Shown: positions 1 to 9,229, counted from the stretch's first letter. The stretch is DNA of 10,226 nt from Larix sibirica (GCA_004151065.3 NWUY0303876082.1:1-10226); one strand, 5' to 3'. Numbers and translations: made by a program. The notes: generated from the sequence alone by a model not told the origin.

Positions 1-104
1 AATTACGCTTTTTTTCTTGGAAATATATATATATTGGGGTATTTACACTTTTACAAGTTTAGGTTATATATATTTTGATATAATAAATCTTCAGAGTTTG
101 GAGA
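1..104. other. AT-rich leader with short (AT)n tract
   Basis: This stretch is very AT-rich. It has an (AT)6 tract at about 23-34 and a second TATATATA-like stretch near 65-73. No coding signal is visible. It may be the LINE 5' untranslated region or flanking DNA; I could not find a clear 5' end of the element or a target-site duplication. Confidence 0.5.
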
Positions 105-1774
105 ATGAGTCTCCGTTAGGTTAAACTCTTAGCCAGAACTCAGCCAAAACTATCGGAAGTAGAACCTGTCAGCTTCCCTAAGGAATATTCCGAAAATATT
201 AAAGCTTCTGCAGATGTGTCAGTCCTTGGTGAATACTCCTTTAATAGAACTGTTAATGATTTTGAAAAAGCCGCAAGGGTGGTTTTAATCCACAACTCCA
301 TCTGGCGGTGGAAAGAAGTGAGGCATTAAATGTTTTTGACATTCCTTGAGATCAGAGAGAGGATGTAGACATTGAACGAGAGGAGGTTGAAGTTGGGGTT
401 GAGGGTTTGAAGGAAAAATTTGGCGATGACCCTATTCTTCCTTGCAAAGAAAGGCAGAACGTTCACTGTGTATCCAAGAAACCAAAGAACCCTCTTTTGG
501 TTCTTGGTGAGGACATATCGCTCAATGAAGTGGTGCTGATGAATGAAACAACTCTCGTGGGAAGGTTCTCTAGACGTAGGGTAAATGAGTCTGGACTTAC
601 ACAATGGGCAATGGCGTTATGGAAGGACCTAATTGAAATGGCACCAAAGGTATATGTCTTACCTCACGCATGGCTGGATTTTAGATTCAATTCTACTATG
701 GACGCATCTATTATCATTACTAGTTCATGGAAATGGGATTTTGCTCCTCTTTATCTAAAAAGATGGTCTCATGTATTTGATCCGAGGATTGAATGGAATG
801 ATATAGTGCCTGTTTGGGTGAAGCTACCTAACCTTCCTTTCAAGTTCTGGCCTAGGGATTTTTTCAGAGCAGTGGGTAATTCAATTGGTCAGTTTGTGGA
901 GGAAGACTATTCATATGAAGAAACAAGTGTGATGTGTGTTGGTAAAATATTGGTAATTCTAGATTTAAGGGAGGGTTTGGCTGATTTTATAGATCTGCAA
1001 AGGAAAAATTCTTCTTTCTCTCAACCGTTGGATTATCAGGGTATTCCCTATAAGTCTAACCGATGTATTATCCATGGGCATGTGGCAAAGGATTGTGTGA
1101 TTTCATTCAAAAGAAATATTTGGATAAATAAATCTTCAAATGATGGGAAGGAGAATGATAACACGGAGAATACTATATATGAGAAAGTTCCAATCGAGGA
1201 CTCAGTTCAGAAAGGATTAATGATTGCAAAGGAGACAAATAAAAACATGTATGATAGTAAAGCTAAATTTCAAGAAACTACTGAAGGAGATTTGTCCCAG
1301 AAATTTGGTAAGTCAAACGATTTATCCTTTCTCTTTGATTCCACCCCAAATGAATGTCTGGAGACCGGCTATGCTTTGCCTCATATTGGGTCGATTGGAA
1401 ATAAAATAACTCAAGGGGAGAGCTTTGTTACATATCTTTTATTTACTGAGTCGTCAATTATTTTGGAGGGATTACCTTCTAAAAGTCTATCACCTTCCTT
1501 AGAGAATTCTGTTGGTTTTAATGAAAATAATGATACACTGGACTCAGAAGAAGAAGACCATAGATATTTTCTTAGGTCACAAAAGGATGATTTGGATGCC
1601 TTATCTGTCGGGGAGTTGGGTAGTTCCGTCTTAATTTTGGGTAGATTGAAGAAATGTAAAAGGAAAAAAATCCTTCTTCAAGTTAGCTCAAGAATAGGCG
1701 GTGAGGGACGTAAACACAGGCAAGCATTTAAAAGGGGCGCTTATAGCAGTGGATTCCTTGACAAGGTTTCCTTA
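105..1774 (+). pseudogene. LINE gag-like region (DUF4283 and zinc knuckle), degraded
   Basis: In active plant LINEs this part encodes the RNA-binding gag-like protein. From 105 the first frame reads MSLR, then a stop at 117, then stays open to about 329, including a WRWKEVRH-like end. The frame then shifts and, after a stop at 347, stays open through 1990. The DUF4283 fold is recognisable at about 540-1000, with LVGRFSRRR, W-x-W-x-F and PVWVKLPNLPFKFW motifs. The zinc knuckle follows at about 1055-1096 (C-x2-C-x4-H-x4-C). Its first Cys is now Ser (codon tct at 1055-1057), while C, H and C of RC-IIHG-H-VAKD-C remain. The following 220 or so residues are acidic, low in complexity and not recognisable. 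A TTG at 407 is not the real start, since homologous-looking frame continues upstream of it. The frame runs unbroken into the endonuclease. Confidence 0.85.
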
Positions 1775-2497
1775 ATGCTTATAATGACTTTGAACTCTAG
1801 GGGGTTGGATAGCTCCTCCAAAAATCCAACGTTCAGAAGGTTACTAGAAAATAAAGGCCTGGATGTAGTTTTTATTCAAGAATCAATGTGTAATGGGGAA
1901 ATTATTGTCAGTGATTTAAATAAAATGTTTAGTGGATGGGATTTTGAATCAGTGGATGCTCAAGGATGTTCTAGAGGACTTATTACAGGCTAGTGCATGA
2001 AGAGGACAATTCTTAAAAAATCTTGGGCTTTTGATTCAGGATTGGGTATTACTCTTTTTTCTCATGAATTAGCCTCATAGTATCATTTTGTGAATATATA
2101 TGGACCTTACAGTGACATAGTTAATTACTGGGATTCTTTGTTCTCAAAATATTTAATATCTGCTCATAACTTAATTCTAGGAGGAGATTTGAATTTTTCT
2201 TTGGGACAATCAGAAGTTTGGGGCCCATCTGCTATGGCGAATAATCTCTTATACTATTTATTAAGGAAACCAGAGGTTACAAAAATATTGGATATTGAGC
2301 CAATAAAATTGAAGCCTACTTGGAAAAATAAGAGGATTGGAATAGATCACACATAGCAAAGCGACTGGATCGGTTTCTCATATATGAAATTTTGATGGAG
2401 TCCAGGAATCGAATCAGACAGTGGGTGGGCATCGGTGGCGATTTTGATCATCATCTAGTGTTTTTGGAATTTTCAAGGGTAAGTAACAAACCTCCAT
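1775..2497 (+). pseudogene. LINE endonuclease domain (AP-type EEP nuclease), degraded
   Basis: This domain nicks target DNA to prime reverse transcription in L1-type elements. An ATG at 1775 could be the original ORF2 start: the protein then reads MLIMTLNSRGL, where the family usually has a W-N-x-R-G motif. The catalytic Glu is present in VVFIQES, followed by a stop at 1991 and another at 2078. The NIYGP motif (about 2093-2107) and the GGDLNF motif (about 2183-2200) carrying the catalytic Asp and Asn are intact. After TWKN the frame changes near 2345; the next frame reads AKRLDRFL and ends with a DHH motif near 2440-2450 that corresponds to the family's SDH. Two stops and one frame change make it non-functional as one protein, although most catalytic residues survive. 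Confidence 0.88.
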
Positions 2498-3080
2498 GTC
2501 CCTTTAAATTCAATTCAAACTAGCTGATTGATAATGATTTTATTAATATATTAAAAGAAAGTTGGAGTCCATTGGATGAGTCCTCTTCCTTATCAGCTTC
2601 TAGTCAATTTGCAATTAATTTAAAGAACACACAAAATGCTTCAATTAAATGGTCTTTAGCAAAGAAAGAGCAGGAATATAGAATTCTTAAACAACTTGAT
2701 CAAGATTTGGGGTCTCTGTATAATGAAGAAGGTTTTGGATACTTATTTGAGGAAAAAAAAGGTTGAGGTTGTATCTTTGGAGACCAAGTGTAGGAAGATA
2801 TTGGCAGATAGAGAAATAGAAATGTAGAGCAATATGGATGTCCAGTGGTGATGAAAATTCAAAATTCTTCCATCATTATGCAAACCATAGGACAAATTCA
2901 AACTCTATCTGGAAAATTTCATTGGATTTGGGGGAAGAGGTTGAAGGTTTTGAAGATATCACAAAAGCATGAATAAATCATTTCCATACTTTATTTAAGG
3001 CTGGTGAAGATTTATCTCTTGCAGGGGTAGTAGATATTTCTCATCATTATCCTACTTTTGTTTCTGAGGAAGATAATAGT
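2498..3080 (+). pseudogene. LINE linker between endonuclease and reverse transcriptase, degraded
   Basis: Recognisable LINE linker motifs are PFKFNSN followed by a stop at 2521 where relatives have Trp, and SSGDENSKFFHHYANHR at about 2841-2891, which matches the conserved GDENTKFFH motif of plant LINEs. The frame moves 1 to 2 around the A8 run at 2753-2760 and 2 to 3 around 2825, with stops at 2825 and 2970. It has no enzymatic function of its own. Confidence 0.8.
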
Positions 3081-4049
3081 ATGTTGATGGAGGAAGTGAC
3101 ACTAAATGAATTATCTCAGGTCCCTTTGTTGCTCAAAAAAGACAAAAGTCTGAGACCCAATGGGTTCCCGGTGGAATTTTTTCTTGGTTTTTATGATGTT
3201 CTGGCTCAAGAATTATTAAAGGTGATAGAAGAATCCAGGTGTAGTGGAAAAATTTCAGCTATTTTTAATTCAAATTTTTTAGCACTTATACCAAAGTCAG
3301 ACTCTCCTACTTCATTTGAGGACTTTAGACCAATATCGCTATGTAACTGCATTAACAAAAAAATTGCAAAAAATATCTCTACAAGGATCAAAATTGTTTT
3401 GAGTAAGACCATTTCGGAAGAACAATTTGGTTTCCTCCCAGGAAGACAAATCCATGAGATTCTTGGAACAACACGGGAAGGTTTGCATCCCATTATATCA
3501 AGGAAAATGAAGGCGGTTGTGATTAAAATTGACCTATCAAAAGCTTATGATAGGGTCAGTTGAAATTATCTAAGGACCATCCTTTCTCACATGGGATTTG
3601 TAGTTCCTTTCATTTCCTGGGTAATGGGGCATCTGTCTTCAGTCTCTTTTTCAATTTTAATAAATGGATTAGCCTCTGATTTTTTTAGGCCTAGTCGGGG
3701 ACTTAGGCAAGGATGTCCATTGGTGCCTCTCCTATTCCTTATTGTAGTTGAAGGCTTTGGAAGGGCCTTACTTTCAACTAAAAGGTTTGGAATGTTTAAA
3801 GGACTAAGTTTTGGAGGGAATGTGAGTATATCTCATCTACTTTTCATAGATTATATACTCATTTTCACAAATGGAACAAGGCAAGATATGATGAAACTCC
3901 ATGAAATTTTATCACTTTTATGTTTGGCTTCAGGGATGAAGACTAATAATGGGAAATATTCTGTGTCCGGAGTTGGAATAGAGGACAAAGAAATGAACTT
4001 TTTCAAATCATTGTTCCATTTAATACTTTCTTTTTTGAAGATGGATTAA
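3081..4049 (+). pseudogene. LINE reverse transcriptase core, catalytically disrupted
   Basis: This is the RVT_1 reverse transcriptase palm/fingers region. Motifs in order: FLALIPKSDSPTSFEDFRPISLCN (fingers), EEQFGFLPGRQI, motif A VVIKIDLSKAYDRVS with the first catalytic Asp at 3531-3533, a stop at 3561 replacing the Trp of the usual SW, motif B GLRQGCPLVP at 3699-3728 (usually GLRQGCPLSP), and motif C. Motif C, normally FADD, reads FIDY: Asp at 3849-3851 is kept but the second Asp codon is tat at 3852-3854. Loss of that metal-binding Asp would abolish polymerase activity even without the stops. The frame shifts near 4015, and the stop at 4047-4049 lies just past the shift. Confidence 0.93.
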
Positions 4050-4779
4050 AATATTTGGGATACATATTAAATCCTTGTTCGTATTTGAGAAAGGATTGGG
4101 ATTGGTTAATATCTAAATGTGAATTAAGAATATCCAATTGGAGTCGTAGGTGGCTTTCAAAAGGGGGCAGCGTGATCTTGGTAAAGTTGGTATTGGAGGC
4201 GATACTGGTTTATTGGATGAACACCTGGATTCCATTAGGGGTTCTTGATAGAATTCAAAATATTTGTTACAGTCTCCCCTGGTCTGGAAATTTGGACAAA
4301 CAAGGTATGGTGTGGATCAATTGGAAATATTTAACCCTGCCAAAACAATTGGGGGTTGGGGTTTTAAAATTCCTGATGTATTTGCAAAAGCACTGGCCAC
4401 TAAAAACATTTGGAGGATGATCTTTGGTACAGGTTTATGGGTAAAGATTGTTGTGCATAAATATATATATCCTCTTTCGGTGGTTGAATGGATACACATC
4501 CCAATTAAGTCTTTGCATAACATCTCTATAAGCTGGAAAGCTGTTGTCAAAACATTTAATCTAGTCAGCTCAGGTTTATCATGGAAGGTATGGAATGGCT
4601 CAATTTTAAGGCTAGGTGAGGATCCTTGGGTGGGAAACGAAAATGGACATCTTCTCCCAGAGCATATGATTATACATTTGCAAGAAAGAGGGTCTGTGAC
4701 TTTGAACAATATAGTGGATCATTTTGCTTCATCGATATTGGCTCAAGGATGGCTATCAGATGATATTGTTGGTTTTTAG
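4050..4779 (+). pseudogene. LINE RT C-terminal segment (thumb/GGWG region), degraded
   Basis: Typical post-RT motifs of plant LINEs are visible: KYLGYIL at about 4049-4069, SNWSRRWLSKGGSVILVK at about 4133-4186, then GGWGFKIPDVFAKALATKNIWR at about 4353-4418 and WVGNENG further on. The first half reads in frame 2 and the second in frame 1; the change lies near 4350. A stop at 4777 interrupts GF-DVDSMTW. Both halves are clearly the same protein because each supplies the motifs missing in the other. Confidence 0.85.
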
Positions 4780-5160
4780 GATGTTGATAGTATGACGTGG
4801 AAAAATTTCTTATCAAATTTGTCAAATATTAATATAAGGATTCAGAATCATGAAGATTCCCTGTCCTGGATGTTTTCATCTACAAGAGTTTATATGCCAA
4901 AAACAGGATATGTTACTTAGATAAATGCAGAAGATAGACTTGTCCCTTGTTGGTGGTGGAAAGCGTTAGTGAGGTTCAACCGTCCTACCAAATCAAAATT
5001 GTTTATGTGGTTCTTACTATTAAACAAAGCACGAATGTGGGATGTTCTTCAAAGGAAAAATAGATTAAGACCGAGGAGATACTATCTCTGTAAGGAAGCA
5101 GAAGAATCAAATTTTCATTTGTCTATTGAGTGCTCTTATACTAGCTATCTGGAAAGAGAT
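4780..5160 (+). pseudogene. LINE zf-RVT zinc-binding region, degraded
   Basis: The pattern KTGY (stop at 4918) then W-W-W-K, PTKSKLFMWFLLLNKARMWDVLQRKN, YYLCKEAEESNFHLSIEC matches the zf-RVT domain found after reverse transcriptases of plant LINEs. Members usually have C-x2-C before the E-x-x-x-H and final C; here the first Cys is Tyr (YYLC), with the second Cys, His and last Cys kept. The frame shifts near 5145, after which the protein continues as WKEIDYMLTPAVYWHGE in another frame. Confidence 0.82.
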
Positions 5161-5897
5161 TGATTACATGTTGACTCCAGCAGTATACTGGCATGGCGAA
5201 TTGGTGGAGAATTGCTTAAAACTTTGGTGTGCAAATCAAGCATATGATGAAATTCGATCTCTACCCTTAATCATAACATGGGGTATCTGCATAGCTAGAA
5301 ATGAAAGCTGCTTTGAAGACAAATACATACCTCCTTTTCAGTGTGCTACACATAGTTTGGCTATTCTTAAATATTTTCCCCAGGGTAAGAGAAAGATCCA
5401 GATTACAAAGGTGAACACTGAAGAGATAAATAAAAATATTCCATGGGCATATTTTGATGGAGTTGCGTCAGGCGAGCCAAAGGTATGTGGAACTGGGGGT
5501 CTACTGTTCATTTCTTAGAATCTTTGCTTTAGTTTCAACGCAGGACTTGGAAATGGCACAAATAATTTTGCAAAGCTGAGTGCTCTAAGATTATTGCTTG
5601 TATTGGATGTGGAAAAAGGCTTAGAGGATCTTTAGAATTTTGGAGACTCCTAGGTAATTGTAAATTGGATAACTGACAAGAGTAAAATACATAACTTGTA
5701 TTTGGAGTCTCTCTTGCAGGAAGCGAACATACTAAAAGAAAAATGTTTCCACTGAGCATATATATAGAGAACGAAATTCAAAGGCAGATGAATTGGCAAC
5801 AACACGAACCTATATGCAGGCAGGTGAATGGTTCATTTCTGAAATTTCAAATGGGGAAACTCAAGGATATTATCATGCTCCTTTCCGTGATACCTGA
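5161..5897 (+). pseudogene. LINE C-terminal RNase H domain, degraded
   Basis: After a spacer, the RNase H starts at PWAYFDG, with the first catalytic Asp at 5456-5458, continues CGTGGLL, a stop at 5516, AGLGNGTNNFAKLSALRLLL, stops at 5633 and 5651 around FGDS (second Asp at 5645-5647), and ends RERNSKADELATTRTYM with the last Asp at 5787-5789. The catalytic Glu expected in NNFAEL is Lys (aag, 5573-5575). A final frame change lies near 5742. The end GYYHAPFRDT followed by TGA at 5895-5897 resembles the normal terminus of this family, so the coding part is complete at its 3' end. In the family this nuclease is thought to remove the RNA strand during or after reverse transcription. Confidence 0.88.
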
Positions 5898-6193
5898 TCT
5901 GTTGATGATTGGTTGTCATATGATGACCCTTTCGATACTATAGAAGTTTTTACTTTGTGAAAGGTTTTCTGGTTTGTCTGATTCCTTGGTACTAACTATT
6001 AGACAAGGACAACAAGACGTATACAGGATCACTACACCATACTACAGACTTTGTCGCAACAAACAACTTGAAAGACCAGACACAGATCTTGTTATTTTCT
6101 CATGGACACTTTTAGTTTTTGAACGTTTTTTTTTAATGTGCTCTCAACACAAATCATGGTTTTTTATGGAGAAAAACATAAATGTTTGTACTC

Positions 6194-6201
6194 TATATTT
6201 T
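6194..6201 (+). promoter_or_regulatory. Possible TATA-like element upstream of PPR gene
   Basis: TATATTTT lies about 140 bases before the PPR start codon. If used, transcription would begin near 6225-6235 and give a leader of about 110 bases. The surrounding DNA is AT-rich, so such a match is easily due to chance; no other core promoter motif supports it. Confidence 0.2.
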
Positions 6202-6261
6202 TTATGAAGATGATAGTAAATATCATACCTGTAATGAAAACATAGGTAGGATAAGAGCTTG

Positions 6262-6330
6262 ATGAATATGAAATGTATAAGCTCATAAATGGACGTCTGA
6301 TGGCATAGCTGCTTGCCAACCATGAACTGA
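6262..6330 (+). promoter_or_regulatory. Cluster of four minimal upstream ORFs
   Basis: Four short ORFs precede the PPR start: 6262-6288 (MNMKCISS), 6289-6300 (MDV), 6300-6308 (MA) and 6322-6330 (MN). All stop before 6341 and none overlaps the main start codon. If these bases are in the mRNA leader, scanning ribosomes would meet up to four start-stop units, which usually lowers translation of the main ORF. Transcription of this segment is inferred, not shown. Confidence 0.4.
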
Positions 6331-6340
6331 AACAACACCG

Positions 6341-8926
6341 ATGTTACACTCTATATTTCTTACGAGAGCCCAATGCCATTCCAATTTTGGCTTCTTCACC
6401 ACACTCACATGCAATGGCAATGCCACTTCCATCACCAATTTCCAAACGGTCATTAACATTGTGATTAGTGCTCTTCAAGAACACCCGCAGCATGCCAATG
6501 CCCAAAACACTTCTCATGAGATCTGTGAAAATGTGAGAACACTCTGTAAGCAAAACCAATTGAGAGAGGCGCTCCCCATATTGCATTCTATGGACCGCCA
6601 GAGCATCCGGCCTGATTCTTACACATACGCTGCTCTATTGCAGTCATGCATCAGCTTGAGAGCCATCACAGAAGGCAAACAGCTCCATGCCCACATTGTT
6701 TTATCTGGAAGTAACACGGATGCCTTCCTGGGGACTAAAATTGTAATCATGTATATCAAATTTGGATGTTTAGAGGATGCACGCCAAGTCTTTGATGAAA
6801 TGTCTGAACGAAATGTCGTCTCATGGACTGCGATGATTGCAGCATATGATCGGTATGGACCTCAGGAGGAGGCTTTGGCTTTGTTTTATCAAATGCAGGG
6901 AATGGGTATTAAACCGAATGAGCTCACCTTTGCCAGCGTTCTCCCCGCATGTGCAAGCTTGGCAGCTCTGGAACGTGGTAAGGACATTCATGAAGACATA
7001 ATCAGAAGTGGGTTTCAGAGCGATGTTTTTGTTGGGAATGCTCTTGTAGACATGTATGCCAAATGCAATAGTATCAAGGATGCACACGGTGTGTTTGACA
7101 AAATGACAGAAAGGAATGTGGTTTCATGGAATACACTGATGGCAGGGTATGCACATAATGGGCATGTTGAAGAAGCCCTGGAGCTCTTCCAGAATATGCC
7201 CGAGAGAAATGAGGTCTCTTGGAATGCAATAATTTCAGGGTATGTACATAATGGGTACTTCGACGAGTCTATAAGGCTCTTCCGAGAAATGCAGAGGACA
7301 TTTGTGAAACCGAATGCAGAGACATTTGCAAGTGTTCTGAAATCCTGTGCAGGCTTGGCTGCTCTTCACAAAGGCAAGGTAATCCATGACAGTATCATCA
7401 AAAGCGGGTTTCAGTCTAATGTCTTTGTGGGAAGTGCCCTTGTAGACATGTATGGCAAATCCGAAAGCATTGAAGATGCATACAAAGTGTTTGATGAAAT
7501 GCCTTTTCGAAATGTAGTTTCGTGGAATGCCATGATTGCCGGATATGCACAAAATGGGCATGCTGGCAAGGCCCTGAAACTCTTTCGGCAGATGACTCAA
7601 AGAAATATGATTTCATGGAATGCAATGATTGCGGGCTGTGCACAAAACCGTCTTCTCAGTGAGGCCGTGAAACTATTTCAAGAAATGCCTGAAAAAAATC
7701 TGGTGTCATGGACAGCAATGATCTCAGGGTATACTCAGAATGGGTGTTTTGATGAGGCTCTTAAGCTCTTTTTCCAATTGCAACATACAGGTTTGAGGCC
7801 AAACTCAGATACCTTTGCAAGTATTCTCCCAGCATTTGCGAACTTGGCAGCTCTTCATGAGGGAAAGGAGGTCCATGAAGACATAATTAGAAGGGGATTG
7901 CAGTCTAATATCTTTGTGGGGAATGCCCTTATAGACATGTATGCTAAATGTGGCAGCATTGGGGATGCACACAAAGTATTCAATAGCATGCCTAGACAGA
8001 ATGTAATTTCGTGGACTGCAATGTTAGGAGGATACGCAATGCACGGCTATGGCAAAGAGGCCCTTCAACTCTTTGAAAAATTGCAAAATTCAGGCATGAA
8101 GCCAGATCATATCACCTTTGTAGGTGTTCTCTCTGCATGTTGCCATGCAGGCCTGGTAGCTGATGGCTGGCGGTTCTTCAATAGCATGTGTCAAGATTAT
8201 CATATTGCACCATCTGTGGAGCACTATTGCTGCATGGTTGATCTTCTTGGTCGTGCTGGGCTGTTGAACGAGGCCAGGGACTTAATAAAAAAAATGCCAA
8301 TAAAACCTGATGCTATTGTGTGGGGTTCCTTACTTGGAGCTTGTAGAGTCCATACCAACATAGAACTGGGAGAATATGCTGCAGAACGCCTTTTTGAATT
8401 GGATCCTGAAAATGCTGCCCATTACGTGGCAATGTCAAACATCTATGCAACTGCTGGCAGGTGGGATGGTGTAGAAAAAGTGAGAAAGATGATGAATGAC
8501 AGGAGAGTAAAGAAAAAGCCAGGATGCAGCTGGATTGAGGTCAGTAACAAGGTATATACATTTCTCAAAGGTGACAGGTCACATCAACATACACCTGAAA
8601 TTTATGACATGCTGGAGATGTTGTCCGGGCAGATGAAGGAGGCAGGGTATGTACCCAATACAAACTTTGTGTTACATGATTTGGAGGAGGAACACAAAGA
8701 AACTTTTCTCTGCCATCACAGTGAGAAGCTTGCTATTGCATTTGGCCTTATCAAAACATTACCTGGTACAACCATCCGGATTGTCAAGAACCTTCGTGTG
8801 TGTGGTGACTGCCACTCTGCAATAAGATTTATTTCTAAGATAGTTGCACGTGAAATTGTTGTTAGGGATGCAAACCGCTTCCATCATTACAAAGATGGAC
8901 AGTGTTCTTGTGGTGATTATTGGTAA
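6341..8926 (+). CDS. PLS-class pentatricopeptide repeat protein with DYW deaminase domain (organelle RNA editing factor)
   Basis: 861 residues, intronless and unbroken. The family binds organelle transcripts and deaminates specific C to U. The N-terminus ([13 protein letters not shown]..., about 45 residues) is rich in Ser/Thr/Asn and nearly free of acidic residues, as in mitochondrial or plastid targeting peptides; which organelle is not clear. About 18 PPR motifs run from residue 62 to 657: P, L, S, P (159-193), L, S, SS (260-290), P, L, S, SS, SS (392-453), P, L, S, P2 (555-589), L2, S2. E1 and E2 follow (658-725), then a 136-residue DYW domain (726-861) with PG box [10 protein letters not shown], the deaminase signature H793-S-E795, C821-G-D-C824, second zinc site H849, C855-S-C857, and the exact terminal GDYW. 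All catalytic residues are present. The ATG at 6341 is the first in this frame after a stop at 6323; the next Met is residue 84. It is less AT-rich than the LINE upstream. I cannot assign an orthologue. Confidence 0.97.
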   Translation: MLHSIFLTRAQCHSNFGFFTTLTCNGNATSITNFQTVINIVISALQEHPQHANAQNTSHEICENVRTLCKQNQLREALPILHSMDRQSIRPDSYTYAALLQSCISLRAITEGKQLHAHIVLSGSNTDAFLGTKIVIMYIKFGCLEDARQVFDEMSERNVVSWTAMIAAYDRYGPQEEALALFYQMQGMGIKPNELTFASVLPACASLAALERGKDIHEDIIRSGFQSDVFVGNALVDMYAKCNSIKDAHGVFDKMTERNVVSWNTLMAGYAHNGHVEEALELFQNMPERNEVSWNAIISGYVHNGYFDESIRLFREMQRTFVKPNAETFASVLKSCAGLAALHKGKVIHDSIIKSGFQSNVFVGSALVDMYGKSESIEDAYKVFDEMPFRNVVSWNAMIAGYAQNGHAGKALKLFRQMTQRNMISWNAMIAGCAQNRLLSEAVKLFQEMPEKNLVSWTAMISGYTQNGCFDEALKLFFQLQHTGLRPNSDTFASILPAFANLAALHEGKEVHEDIIRRGLQSNIFVGNALIDMYAKCGSIGDAHKVFNSMPRQNVISWTAMLGGYAMHGYGKEALQLFEKLQNSGMKPDHITFVGVLSACCHAGLVADGWRFFNSMCQDYHIAPSVEHYCCMVDLLGRAGLLNEARDLIKKMPIKPDAIVWGSLLGACRVHTNIELGEYAAERLFELDPENAAHYVAMSNIYATAGRWDGVEKVRKMMNDRRVKKKPGCSWIEVSNKVYTFLKGDRSHQHTPEIYDMLEMLSGQMKEAGYVPNTNFVLHDLEEEHKETFLCHHSEKLAIAFGLIKTLPGTTIRIVKNLRVCGDCHSAIRFISKIVAREIVVRDANRFHHYKDGQCSCGDYW
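6722..8107 (+). repeat. Degenerate internal PPR repeats with three near-copies of an L-S unit
   Basis: Residues 128-589 of the PPR protein are fourteen tandem motifs of 35 (P, L, P2) or 31 (S, SS) residues. Three L-S pairs, at 6920-7117, 7316-7513 and 7805-8002, are especially alike: [22 protein letters not shown] recur in each. By hand count the first two pairs share 44 of 66 residues. This suggests growth by duplication of an L-S-(SS)-P block. Confidence 0.85.
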
Positions 8927-9214
8927 TTTACTAATTTTCAGCGAAACAAGTAACAACCGTAAACATGCCCAACTAGGTATTGACACAGTGCTTTTGAGCG
9001 GGGATGACATGAAACAATATGTATCATAAACGTACCAGTCATAGCCATCTGGATTGGATTGTTTAATATTCAGAGGCTAGATAGTGTATCCTCTTATAGC
9101 TTCAGCTGTATAAGTTTGATGCTATAGATCACACCTGTAACCATCATTGAGAAGGTTTCAATGATTCCCCAACTAACTCTGCTTCTGCATTTGCAACACT
9201 ACACAGTAATGCCC

Positions 9215-9229
9215 AAGGGTTTAACCCTT
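9215..9229. repeat. Short perfect palindrome AAGGGTT-T-AACCCTT
   Basis: Seven-base arms match perfectly around a single T. It is too short for a firm role. It may be a chance palindrome or, in RNA of the PPR 3' region, a tiny hairpin stem with too small a loop to fold as drawn. Confidence 0.5.

Larger units (their letters stand above)
105..5897 (+). mobile_element. Decayed plant L1-type LINE (non-LTR retrotransposon) with RNase H domain
   Basis: One element can be followed through all its domains on the + strand: gag-like DUF4283 plus zinc knuckle, endonuclease, reverse transcriptase, C-terminal GGWG segment, zf-RVT, then RNase H. The domain order matches plant L1-like LINEs that carry a C-terminal RNase H. 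The reading frame is broken. Net frame changes lie near 300, 2345, 2755, 2825, 4015, 4350, 5145 and 5742. Stops within the followed frame lie at 117, 347, 1991, 2078, 2521, 2825, 2970, 3561, 4777, 4918, 5516, 5633 and 5651. The copy is nearly full length, because the gag start and the RNase H end are both present. The left edge is placed at the first ATG in the gag frame and the right edge at the terminal stop, so the true ends with untranslated regions lie further out. No poly(A) tail or target-site duplication was seen. It cannot be autonomous. Confidence 0.93.
5898..6340. other. LINE 3' sequence and PPR gene leader, no long ORF
   Basis: The first part is presumably LINE 3' untranslated sequence, since it follows directly on the element's terminal stop. 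The last part must include the leader and probably the promoter of the PPR gene. I could not locate the border: there is a T8-9 run near 6127-6135 but no poly(A) tail and no matching target-site duplication. Confidence 0.6.

Noticed and set aside
407-409. TTG as start codon of the gag-like ORF
   Set aside because: The same frame is open and plausible back to 350, and relatives' frame continues further upstream; TTG starts are not expected in a plant nuclear gene.
2753-2760. A8 run at a frame change, considered as a programmed frameshift site
   Set aside because: The element has several other frame changes and stops at places without slippery runs, so this is better explained as decay by slippage.
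6190-6361. Near-repeat of CTCTATATTT-TTA-G at about 6190-6206 and 6349-6366, considered as a target-site duplication
   Set aside because: The second copy lies inside the PPR coding sequence, the copies do not flank the LINE, and the match is imperfect in low-complexity sequence.
6344-7643. Minus-strand ORFs of 80-121 codons opposite the PPR gene
   Set aside because: They are shadows of the strongly biased PPR coding frame; they show no domain and no start context.
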